DNA of 64,000 nt. Origin: Eukaryota sp. TZLM1-RC (lineage: Eukaryota > Metamonada: BaSk clade). Below are positions 30,579 through 40,722 of this stretch, one piece after another. Both the position numbers and the translations under genes were made by a program. The notes below the pieces were generated by a model. It had not been told where the DNA came from. It saw only the letters and a list, made by a program, of their open reading frames with translations, and did not search any database. The DNA lies in NCBI GenBank assembly GCA_040285825.1, contig JAUPSS010000004.1, forward strand, positions 2,770,550 through 2,834,549, given 5' to 3'. Within the stretch, counting starts at the first letter, position 1. Every line of letters starts with the position of its first letter.

Positions 30579-32830
30579 CTATCTTCTACACACATACTGA
30601 GGCCTTTCATTACCACTCACTCTAGCTTCAGTAATTGCAAACATATTCAGATGAGCCAGCTTTTCTCTATTGAGAAGCTTTGAGAAGCCTCTGTGACCGA
30701 GTTTACAACTCTCACTGTTACAAGCTAATAAACCATGACATGTAGTAATTGGAGTTTTTGTCTCTTATATAATCTGGGACTTGTTACTCTCAAAAACGTA
30801 GCAACCTTTTCAAAACAAACAGGACAATTCGCTGAAGTGAAAGCTTCATTAAGTCAAATCCATTTGTTTTCAGAAATTGAATCCATCCAATACCTCGGTC
30901 TTTGATGTTTCAAATTCTTGGAAACTTTTTACCATAATCACCCATTAGTATTAAAATGTCTTTTGGGTTACCAAACTGCTGAACAAGATTTTTTAACAAC
31001 CAACTTTCAATCTTTTGCTTGTTAATAAAAGCTTGCATTTTATGAATGCTCCACAAGTCAAGACTGTAAAGGTCAATTGTCAAAGAACTTGCCGAAGTTT
31101 TGCAACCACATAGTTGGAAAAATCTATAAAAGTTGCTGAATTAGTAGCAAACGGGGATTATTCGGTGTTTGCATCTTCAATTGTCATTTCGGTAGACTCT
31201 ATCATTTGGTTCCGGTCGTAATCTAGCTTAGTATACTTTGTCGCCCATCGTTTTTGTTTTTCCTTAATCCTACTTTTCAAGGACCAGGACATCTGAGTCA
31301 TTCTCAACCATTTGTACTTCTTGTCTTGATTCATCACCCGACTATTACTTTGTTGTTCAGTTTAATGTTCAAGCACCATGGCTACTTCTTGATCTGTTTT
31401 TTGCTCCCAAAATACCATAACTCACGTTTTCCAGGATCACAACCAACAATTCGTGTGCCTGAAAAAGTATCAACATGAACATAATCAATATATGAATCAG
31501 CAATACTAGTCTTGTTGTCTGGCTTACATTTCTGACCTCGTAAATCCCGACGAACAAATTCTACTGCAATATTAAATCCATCTGAGTGGATATTGTTGTT
31601 GAATTTATAAATCTTTTGTTTGAACATTGGTTGGTGTAAATCGTCAGCATTAGACCAACAATTTAATTGTTCAGGTGGTTTGAATCTATGGACTTGATCT
31701 TGAGTATTGACCATTTGTAATCTCTGTTTGGGCAACAAATCTTCAATTAATTTCTGTCTATTAATTGTCCATATTGTTCTTGTATCAATGGGAAAATATC
31801 CAGAGCCTGCAGTGGTAGAAACGTGAGAAAAATGATAAGGTTTTCTCTCTCTACTGGAAATATATTGGGCAGTTTTAATTGCCGGTTTTAAGAATATTTG
31901 ATGATCTTTTTCAACAGCGTCTGCAAGAAAGTGTACATCCACTGGAAATATGTTATCAACTAAATTCTTGTCAGTGACGAAATTCTCAATTAGACAAGTA
32001 AATGGCTCAATAAGACCTTCAAAGAGATCTCTAAGTTCATTATTTCTTATATCATGTTGTTCACATAAGTCGAAAATTTTATCATTCAGAAGGTCTGAAA
32101 TTTTTTCTGGATGATGAAACAAAGAACAATCTCTATCTTCAACTAAACACAAGTTTTTGAACTGACGAAGGCTAAATCTATATAGTGAAATAATTGTAGA
32201 TAATGGCGTTGAGTATCCAACCAGCTTGTGCTCTTCTGCTAACACATTTTCCACATCTGGTTTGTCAAAATAAACATTGATAAATCGATTAATATGTTTT
32301 TCATATTTAGTTTCAAATTATTTTCAAAATTGGCAAACATTTCTGGGGCCATATACTCAGGTGGTATATTGAAGTCATCAGTTGGACATTGTGGAAACTG
32401 TTCAGGCATGTGTCTTAAGTGATCAAGATAACTCAATGTTTTTAACTTTTGTTACTCAAAGGTAGTCCTTAAAGTATAAACTTTCTCACCATAAGCAAAG
32501 TCTTCAAAAAAAATTTTGTATAAATGCACTTCTTAGTTTTACCATTTTTGCCCGTGATACTCAGCTGAAATATATCGAATTCTGGCCATTAATGATTCAT
32601 ATAATTTGGCAGATATTTGTGGTAGCAGTAAATTACGTTCAAATCGGAACTGTAAATACAGCTTCAAGCAACCTGTAGTATGAATTCGTAATTGTTGAAT
32701 TTTTGATGCAGTTTCTTTTAATTTGAATATCACATTTAAATGTTCAACCATTGAATTGACGGTTGCACAAATGGTTTTATAAGATGGCAAAATGAACTTA
32801 TCTTTTTGAAACAATACAAAAAGTTTCAGA
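30579..32830 (-). pseudogene. TnpB/Fanzor-like RNA-guided nuclease relic, copy 2 (near full length)
   Basis: This is the longer of two related relics. An N-terminal helical frame (32539-32814) and a second segment (32239-32436) lead into a long open frame (31382-32254, 290 codons from its first ATG). That frame ends KFNNNIHSDGFNIAVEF and, near 31425-31440, IVGCDPGKRELWYFG, which is RuvC-I-like with the catalytic Asp. After stops come a basic bridge (KYKWLRMTQMSWSLKSRI), ILILMGDYGKKFPR near 30935-30975 (RuvC-II-like), and a zinc ribbon split by a frameshift (ANCPVCFEKVA ... LLACNSESC). A final LLNREKLAHLNMF resembles the RuvC-III NRD...A..N block with Glu in place of Asp. The frame stops at 30579-30581. 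At least four frame changes or stops mean it is not functional. Confidence 0.7.
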
Positions 32831-32969
32831 TACAGAATACAATCTTGAAGCCCTTATTGAATTGAATTTATGGGAAATCAAGTAAATCAGTAGAACAACT
32901 TTTATCCTTAAAGGTGGTCTTTTGGTTGAATACTGTCAACAACCAAAATTTCATTACAAATAGTAAACA

Positions 32970-34010
32970 AGCTACCAGATGTAGAAAAATGGAGTCGATG
33001 CTTGCCCCAATCATTCAATGGCAATATTCCAGAAAAGAATCTTTTAAATGTAAAATACACTCTTCGAACATTACAGAAACGATTGACTGGAATGTATGAA
33101 AATGATCTTTATAATATATGCAGCTCGGCTGTTTTAAATCAAGATCTTCACTCATTGTTATTGGAAAAGGGTGTTTGTGAAAATAAGTCATCGGATTCTT
33201 CACTTTTTGTAACCATTGTACCACGAAGATTTGGATTGTGTGCCACTAATGAAGCTTTTGTAACAAAAATGAGATTACATTTGGATATCCCCATTAATCA
33301 ATTATTATCAAAAGAAGAATGTATTTGTTCGAATTCACCTCAACTCACCTTGCGCCATGCTCTGAATTGTTCTAAATTGATAACTTATCGTTCTTCATTA
33401 CATGATGCTGTTAGAGACACTGTTTTTAATATGACACAAACTGCAAGAATATCGTGTATCAAAGAGCCTCTGCTGAAGGAAACACTTTCTCTGAATAGTT
33501 TTGGTTCTGATAATAGAGGTGATGTATACTGTGATTGGATTGATAATTCTGAAGCTATTGATGACTTTGACTCATGTAATGTAGCAAATGATACTTTGGT
33601 TCACAGAAGAAAACTTAATCCTGTGAGTGCTCTTGATTTTAAAGCAAAAGAAAAACATAGAATATATGATAAAGATATTGAAGAGGCTAATGCTGATAGA
33701 AATACAGAGCTGGTTTTTATCGCTTTCCCATTTTCGATAAACGGAAGATTATCAGTTGAAGCAGAAACTTTTTTGAATGACTTCCAAAAAATGGTTCAAG
33801 AAAAAACAATGAAAAGATTTGATATTTTTTTGGCATTCTCGAATTCAATTTGCCATTATTAATAGATTGCCTCGGTTTTTTAATCGAATAAGAGAAGCTT
33901 TAGCTAGACAGCAAGCAGATCAAGATTTTGTAGAGGAAATCTTGGTTCAATGATAGTCGTCCCATTAGTTATGAGTTAATTTAATTAAGTGTGCAAATTC
34001 AATAAATATT
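32970..34010 (+). mobile_element. Family A retroelement, 5'-truncated
   Basis: Plus strand. An almost continuous frame (33002-33862) covers LQKRLTGMYENDLYN, the finger (CICSNSPQLTLRHALNC), LHDAVRDTVF, the RGDVYCDW nuclease core and INGRLSVEAETF. A one-base shift near 33830 moves the terminal SRIQFAIINRLPRFFNRIREAL segment to another frame. It ends in the family 3' tail (GTCCCATTAGTTATGAG at about 33957, then AATAAATA). It lies between the two VCBS paralogues. Confidence 0.88.
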
Positions 34011-34344
34011 AGATATTTTTGCTTTCAGACAAATTATTGAATTTCAACTGGAAACTGAAACCATTATATATAAATCAAGATAATTCACCAGATTCAGATA
34101 ATTTACCCACTATTATCATCAATACTTTCCATTATGTACTTTCCATTTGGAATTTCCACTATAAAAACTGAGCCTTCGAACTGCAAGGTGCATCAATAGA
34201 GCGTTCCTCGATTGCATCAGACCAAGAAATCTCACCTCGTATTTCTAATCTATTCATATCAATATAAAAGAAACCTAGATTCAGGTTTGTTATAGTATCC
34301 TTGATACTTTTAACGTGAAAAATAAAAAAAAATCTACAAAAAAT
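34011..34344. other. Intergenic between family A element and VCBS copy 2
   Basis: Nothing recognised. Confidence 0.5.
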
Positions 34345-35520
34345 TTACAACAATGGATTTACAAAAACATCATCGATCAGATCATAATCATTAAATTCTG
34401 GTGAATAAAAAGTCCCATGCCATAAACGACATCTATGACCCACAGTAGGACAATCAATCAAGATCACATCATCAATACCATCATCATCAAAATCAACTGC
34501 CGTTACCGCTATACTTGCACTATTCGGAATGTCAAACTTCCCCTTAAAAGACTGAGAAAAGTCAAAATTACCCAGAGTCCAGTCTCCACCACTACTCACC
34601 AGCAAATACCACCACTGATTGTCAATCTTGAACGCAGTATTTGTAGCTTGATGAGAGGCCGAGGGCATATTAACCAGCCTGTCATTTAGATGCGAAAGTT
34701 CTCCCTTTGAGGTTATACACAACTCCATCTGAGTTTCCCCTTGAAAAACTCGCAAGAGATGGGAATTTGGACAATGTTGTTCTTCCTTCTCAATAGAAGC
34801 AACGACGCCTCTCCTCGGACCACTACTCCTAGCAGAGGTTGATCTCCAGAAAGAGGGACCTTCTATAACATCAGAGAATGTTCCATCTTGGTTAATATCA
34901 CGCAAAATCCAAGTCTTAATGTTAATATGCGGTCTCCATCGCTCACTGTTGCAAAAGGTACCATTGTTGGGACCGCATCGGCTCTGATGGCAATATCCAG
35001 TAGCTGAAACTACTACAACATCAAGCTTACCATTGTTATTAAGATCAGTTGCAACAAATGCCTGAGCTTCAGCCCAATCGCGGTAATAATGAGTGTATCT
35101 CCAGCTACTACTCCAATAACTGGTCCTGCAGGTAGTCCGGACTCGGTCAGATTCAATTGAGAAAGTATTGCGATGGTATTCTGAATATCCAGAGCTTCTG
35201 ACTGGATGAAAACCACTAACTCCTTGCCATGTTCTAGGACCTGCAGTAATGTCATAGATAACACGGTGAGAGAATGTAATCTCGTGATTGTAATCAGAGT
35301 TACCAAATGATCTGGTACCAGACCTCGTGTTGGCAGTAGCATAAAATACAATTGCATCCAAGTGATCATTGGAGTCCACTTTTCCAGTTACAACATGTAC
35401 AATACGGTTTGAATGAAGATTGGGCAATTCAGGTTCTAAGAGATGATTTTCTGAGAGTACAAAGTGTGAAGATGCACAGACAAGCGTAGATAGAATACAG
35501 AAGAGGGAAAGCTTCAGCAT
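34345..35520 (-). CDS. Secreted VCBS/FG-GAP repeat protein, copy 2
   Basis: A 391-residue paralogue of the protein at 29352-30539, in the same orientation about 5 kb away. It has a signal peptide (LSLFCILSTLVCASS) and the same calcium-loop blades. The C-terminal half (about residues 195-370) is almost identical between the copies. Differences concentrate in a Cys/Ser/Tyr-rich loop near residues 130-160 (RTTCRTSYWSSSWRYTHYYRDW against RASSRCSSGYTSSLRSYYRDW), in the loop after YCHQSRC, and in the last 15 residues. This pattern suggests tandem duplication with either gene conversion or faster change in an exposed loop. Confidence 0.82.
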   Translation of the reverse strand: MLKLSLFCILSTLVCASSHFVLSENHLLEPELPNLHSNRIVHVVTGKVDSNDHLDAIVFYATANTRSGTRSFGNSDYNHEITFSHRVIYDITAGPRTWQGVSGFHPVRSSGYSEYHRNTFSIESDRVRTTCRTSYWSSSWRYTHYYRDWAEAQAFVATDLNNNGKLDVVVVSATGYCHQSRCGPNNGTFCNSERWRPHINIKTWILRDINQDGTFSDVIEGPSFWRSTSARSSGPRRGVVASIEKEEQHCPNSHLLRVFQGETQMELCITSKGELSHLNDRLVNMPSASHQATNTAFKIDNQWWYLLVSSGGDWTLGNFDFSQSFKGKFDIPNSASIAVTAVDFDDDGIDDVILIDCPTVGHRCRLWHGTFYSPEFNDYDLIDDVFVNPLL

Positions 35521-35589
35521 TGGTCTGAAGTTAGGTAATGAATGAAATGATTCTTAGTTCAATAAAAACTCTATAAAAAACTAAAAAAT
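35521..35589. other. Upstream flank of VCBS copy 2
   Basis: Short divergent spacer between the VCBS start and retroelement debris; no specific site recognised. Confidence 0.4.
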
Positions 35590-36410
35590 GGAGTTTCGTC
35601 ATATTGCAGGTTCTGGACGTTTACACAATATTTTCTCAGATTGCTGCTTTAATAGATTTAATGAAAAAGAAAAAAAATTGGTATCGTTCATATACTGAAT
35701 TAATACCACTGATGGAATTGCTTCAGCAATGTTTGCTACAGATGTTTTATTTCATCAAAATGAATCCAATGTTTGTATCTTCGTGGATTTTGGCGATGCC
35801 TTTAATTCAATTCATCGGTGCAGTCTTCATGGTGCTTTGTTGAATTACTTGCCGAAATGTTGCCTTGTTTTCAAACAACATATTGCACAACTTCTGTTTT
35901 GCGTTTTGATGATTCCATTTTGAAATCATCCAATAATGTAAAGCAAGGAGATCCTTTAGGACCTCTTTTGTTTTGTCTGACCATTCATCCATTTTGATTA
36001 CAAATTCAAGCAATGTTTCCTTCTTTAATGATGATTGCTTATATGCATCACGTTGTTGTTATAAGTGACTTAACGATTGTTCGAAAGCAACTTTATGTTT
36101 TAAAGAATTTTTCAACAAAATTGGCCTTCAACTTCACTTACTTAAATGTGTTTTACTTTCAAATTCTCCAGTTTCAAAAATAGTTTGATGGCATAGAAAT
36201 TCAAGCCAAGTTAAATTCAACTGATGCTGTTTGTCATTTGGGTTCGTTTTCAGGAAATAATGATGAAATTACCAAAAAATTGTTTGATAAGTTGAACTCA
36301 ATTTCCGACAAAATTGACCAAATGATGAAATTGAATGTGCATAAACATATCAAGTTTACCATTATAAGACTTTGTTTCAATCCCAACTTGGAAAAGACTC
36401 AGATTTAATT
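35590..36410 (+). mobile_element. Family A reverse transcriptase, heavily decayed
   Basis: Plus strand. RT core of family A with stops and shifts: a LHNIFS block, ATDVLFHQNESNVCIFVDF, a VKQGDPLGPLLFCLTIHP block in another frame, and the catalytic box changed from YMDD to YMHH near 36040-36055. It then continues with the IEIQAKLNSTDAV and KHIKFTIIRLCF blocks. Similarity ends near 36400. Confidence 0.8.
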
Positions 36411-36700
36411 TATAATTCATTTTCTTTAAAATCATTTTCTGGTGTGAAACATGGTGATCCCTTAGGCCCTCTGTTGTTTTGTTCAGCTATTCACAAAACT
36501 TCAAATATCATCAGGCAAAAATATTCTTCTCTAAAAATAGTTGCTTATATGGATGATATATCCCTGATTGGTTCATTTGAGTTACTACAATTGGTTCCTC
36601 AAAACAATTCCCGACTCATATGAAAATATTGGGCTTCATCTCAATGCGAGCAAATGTTTCCTAATTGGTTCTTCTCCTTAAAGTTTTCAATTTTCAAAAA
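36411..36700 (+). mobile_element. Family B-like reverse transcriptase palm fragment
   Basis: A plus-strand piece with SGVKHGDPLGPLLFCSAIH and AYMDDISLIG. This is closer to family B (compare the RT at 45726-46431) than to the family A pieces on both sides, so it is either an older insertion or a mosaic. Confidence 0.65.
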
Positions 36701-36709
36701 TTTCAAAAA

Positions 36710-37740
36710 TCTATGTAGAAAAATGGAATTGATGTTTTCTCAATCATTCAATGGCAATTTTCGCGAAAAAGTTATTTAAATTCAAGATACACTCTTCGAA
36801 CATTACAGAAACGACTGAATGGAATGTATGAAAATGATCTTTATAAAAATATATGCAGCTTGCCTGCTTTAAATCATGTTCTCCACTCATTGTCAATTGA
36901 AAAAAGTGTTTGTGAAAACCAGTCATCAATTACTTCACTGTTTGTAACCATTGTGCCACGAAGATTTAAACTGTGTGCTAATAATGACGCGTTTGTAACA
37001 AAAATGAGATTATATTTGAATTTTCCCATTAATCAATTATTATTAAAAAAATGAATTTGTTCGACTTCACCGCAACTCACGTTGTGATATGCTCTGAATT
37101 GTTTGAAATTGAAAACTCATCGTTCTTCATTACATGATGCTGTTAGAGACACTGTTTTCAATATGGCACAAATTGCAAGAATATCGTTTATCAAAGAGCC
37201 TCTGCTGAAGGAAACACTTTCTCTGAATAATTTTGGTTCTTATGAAAGAGGTGATGTATACTGTGATTGGATTGGTAATTCTGAAGCTATTGTTGAGTTT
37301 GTCTCATGTAATGTTGCAAATGATACTTTGGTTCACAGAAGAAAACTTAATCCTGTAAGTGATCTTGATTTTAAAGCCAAAGAAAAACATAGAAAATATG
37401 ATAAAGATATTGAAGAGGCTAATGCTGATAGAAATAGACAGCTGGTTTTTATTGCTTTTTCATTTTCTGTAAACGGAAGACTATCAGTAGAAGCAGGAAT
37501 TTTTTGAATGAGTTTTCAAAAAATGGTTCAAGAACAAACAATGAAGAGATTTGATATTTTTTATGGCGTTCTCGAATTCAATTTGCCATATTTAATAGAT
37601 TGCCTCGGTTTTTCAATCAAATTAGAGAAACTTTAGCGAGACAGCCAGTAGATCAAGATTTTGTAGAGGAAATCATGGTTCAATGAATTTCGTCCCATTA
37701 GTTATGATTTAATTTTGTTAAGTGTGCAAGTTTAATAAAT
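36710..37740 (+). mobile_element. Family A retroelement, 5'-truncated, decayed
   Basis: Plus strand. It has MYENDLYKNICS, PRRFKLCANNDAF, then a stop in the finger (near 37052), the LHDAVRDTVF and RGDVYCDW nuclease core (37103-37507), another stop near 37505, and the 3' tail with GTCCCATTAGTTATGA near 37692. Confidence 0.82.
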
Positions 37741-38254
37741 ATTATGTAAATGAATAGACTTTTGCTTTGAAGTTTATTTGCACGAAACAACTTCCACCAA
37801 GCACAACAATTTTCTCTGTTGTTTAAACTGAAAGTCAAAGGGAAGTTGAAGACGACAAGAGATAGTGATGATACCTTAAGAAAGGCCAAAGAACAACACA
37901 AAATACGACAAACCTAGTGTATCTTCTTTTTTTTTCAGAACAAATAAACTTTTTTGAAATAGAGCTCCAATGATCGTTTTACAACTGATAGAATAAAAGA
38001 AAAAAATGTCTCTTTCAACCAGGCATATACCAACCCATTTTTTTTCTTCTATTTTTTTTAACTTTAAATTTATTACTTTCAAAAAACTAAACACAAAAAT
38101 TAAAATTCTAAATCTTCATATCCAAAATCAGAAAACAAAAATTGACTGGATTTTTCCTTCTATTCGTCTACGATATTGCTTCTATTCTACATTTTATTCA
38201 TTCACTACATTGGTAATGAATGTGGTATGTCTTGAAGAGCTTCTAAGTATCCAA
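37741..38254. other. AT-rich gap, nothing recognised
   Basis: Several poly-T and poly-A runs; no supported ORF. Confidence 0.4.
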
Positions 38255-40005
38255 GTATTTATTGAATTTGCACACTTAATTAAATTAACTCAATACTAAT
38301 GGGACGACTATCTTTGAACCAAGATTTCCTCTACAAAATCTTGATCTCCTTGCTGTCTAGCTAAAGCTTCTCCTATTCGATTGAAAAACCGTGGTAATCT
38401 ATTAATAATGGCAAATTGAATCCGTGAACGCCATAAAAAATATCAAATCTTTTCATTGTTTTTTCTTGAACCATTATTTGGAAGTCATTCAAAAAAAGTT
38501 TCTACTTCATCTGTTAATCTTCAATTCATCGAAAATGGGAAAGCAATAAAAACCAGCTGTGTATGTCTACCAGCATTAGCCTCTTCAATAACTTTATCAT
38601 ATTTTCTATGTTTTACTTTTGCTTTAAAATCAAGAGCACTCACAGGATTAAGTTTTCTTCTGTGAACCAAAGCATCATTTGCAACATTACATGAGACAAA
38701 GTCAACAACAGCTTCAGAATTATCAATCCAATCACAGTATACATCACCTCTATCATCAAAACCAAAATTATTCAGAGAAAGTGCTTCCTTCATCAGGGGC
38801 TCTTTGATACACGATATTCTTGCAGTTTGTGCCATATTGACAACAGTGTCTCTAACAGCATCATGTAATAAAGAAGTTATTAATTTAGAGCAATTCAGAG
38901 CATGGCGCAAAGTGAGTTGAGGTGAATTCGAACAAATACATTTTTTGATAATAATTGATTAATGGGGATGTTCAAATATAATCTCATTTTTGTTACAAAT
39001 GCATCATTAGTGACACACAATCCAAATCTTCGTGGTACAATGGTTACAACAAGTGCAGAATCTGATGACTTATTTTCACAAACACCCTTTTCCAATAACA
39101 ATGAGTGAAGATCTTGATTTAAAACAGCCGAGCTGCATATATTATTATAAAGATCTTTTTCATACATTCCAGTCAATCGTTTCTGTAATTTTCGAAGAGT
39201 GTACTTCAAATTTAAAACATTTTTTTCTGGAATATTGCCATTAAATGATTGGGGAAAGCATCGACCCCATTTTTTTACATCAATTTTTGAAATTTCTTCA
39301 TTTAATGCGAAAACAGTGGAACTTTGCGTTGTTATCAATAAATCTTCCCAATCTGCAAATCTTTCAAAAAACTCAACGATTGCATTTCTGCATCCACCAA
39401 CAAAAGCACACGAGGTAAGAATAGAAGCCTTAGTCCACCCTAAACCGCCATAATGTGGACTAAGGTAAGCATGATCTGGAATTTGGAACATTTTACATCC
39501 CAATAATTGTGACAGAACTTTTGCACGTAATTCATTAAACTTTTGAGCCAAAGGTCTAGTGACAAGAGGATTTGTAGATCGAAATATATGATTAAAATTG
39601 GAACTAAAACACAGTCTTATAATGGTAAATTTGATGTGTTTTTTTATATCTAAATTCATCATTCGGTCAATTTATCAGAAATTGAATTCAACTTTTCAAA
39701 CAATTTTTTGGTAATTTCATCATTATTTCCTAAAAACGAACCCAAATGACGAATAGCATCAATTGAATATAATTTGGCTTGAATTTCAATACCATCAACT
39801 ATTGTGGAAACTGGAGAATTCGATAACAAAACACATTTAAGTAAATTAAGTCGGAGACCAATTTTGGTAAATAATTCTTTAAAACATACAGTTGCTTGTT
39901 TCACAATATTTAAATCACCAATAAGCACAACATCATCCATATATGCAATCATTTTTAGTGAAGGAAACATCTCTTGAATTTGCAGTAAAATAGGATGAAA
40001 TAGTA
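38255..40005 (-). mobile_element. Family A retroelement with RT palm end, broken frames
   Basis: Minus strand. From about 39970 it encodes the palm with AYMDDVVLIGDL, the IVDGIEIQAKLYSIDAIRHLGSF block, PHYGGLGWTKASILTSCAFVGG, then the finger and the nuclease core to 38521, with frame changes near 39660 and 38905. A small deletion removes residues before LHDAVRDTVV. The 3' tail ends near 38255. It is closely related to the copy at 48290-50217 but begins about 200 bases further in. Confidence 0.88.
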
Positions 40006-40722
40006 AAATAGAGCTTCTCTAATGCATTTTAATAAATTTATTCAAAACAGAAATTATATGAAACAGACTATTCCCAACAATATACGATAATTCGGTATAA
40101 ATGCTACCAACTACAACAATAATAGTGTGTTATACCATCACTTGAAAAAAAATAGTGTCGTTGGTGTGGTTTAGCACCAAAAGTTATCGAAGTAGGGGAC
40201 TGAAACCAATGGCACAATGTCTGAGGCGAAAATGATATAGACAATAAAAAAAGAATTGGTGATTCCAGCCAAGTAGTTATTGGAATCGGAGAGCGGGAAC
40301 ATTGAAAACACATAAAATTCAAAGAAGCTACCAAAGGAAAAAATTTGAGAATATTCTTCAAAAAAGGCTGGTTATAAGAACCTTTTAATTGATGCATTTC
40401 AAACCAGTTGCAGCTGTTTCAATTGGAAGAAAGCAGAGAAAACAGTTGAAACACTTGGATGGTGCTGAAATCCCAGGCCATGGAAAAAGCATGGAATGTC
40501 TGTTCAACACGGACTTACCATGTCTAAATCATGGGAAAGTTTGTGAAAAAGGGATCGAATTGTATCGTTAAAGATGATGACCGTAATGGAAGCACATGTA
40601 AATACCAGAGATAGACCGAAATCCCTAAAGAGACTAATGGATGATAAAGGTATCAAGAAAATGTTGCAAAAACTCAATCCTTCAACATCATTATTCCATT
40701 GTTATAGACATTATCTGTTAGA
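40006..40722. other. Upstream region of RHL1-like gene, unidentified ORFs
   Basis: Short frames on both strands (40104-40397 minus, 40389-40571 plus, first part of 40574-40918 plus) show no motif I recognise. Some may be leader, or another decayed element. Confidence 0.35.

Noticed and set aside
40104-40397. 97-codon minus ORF upstream of RHL1
   Set aside because: No motif, biased composition, no neighbour support.
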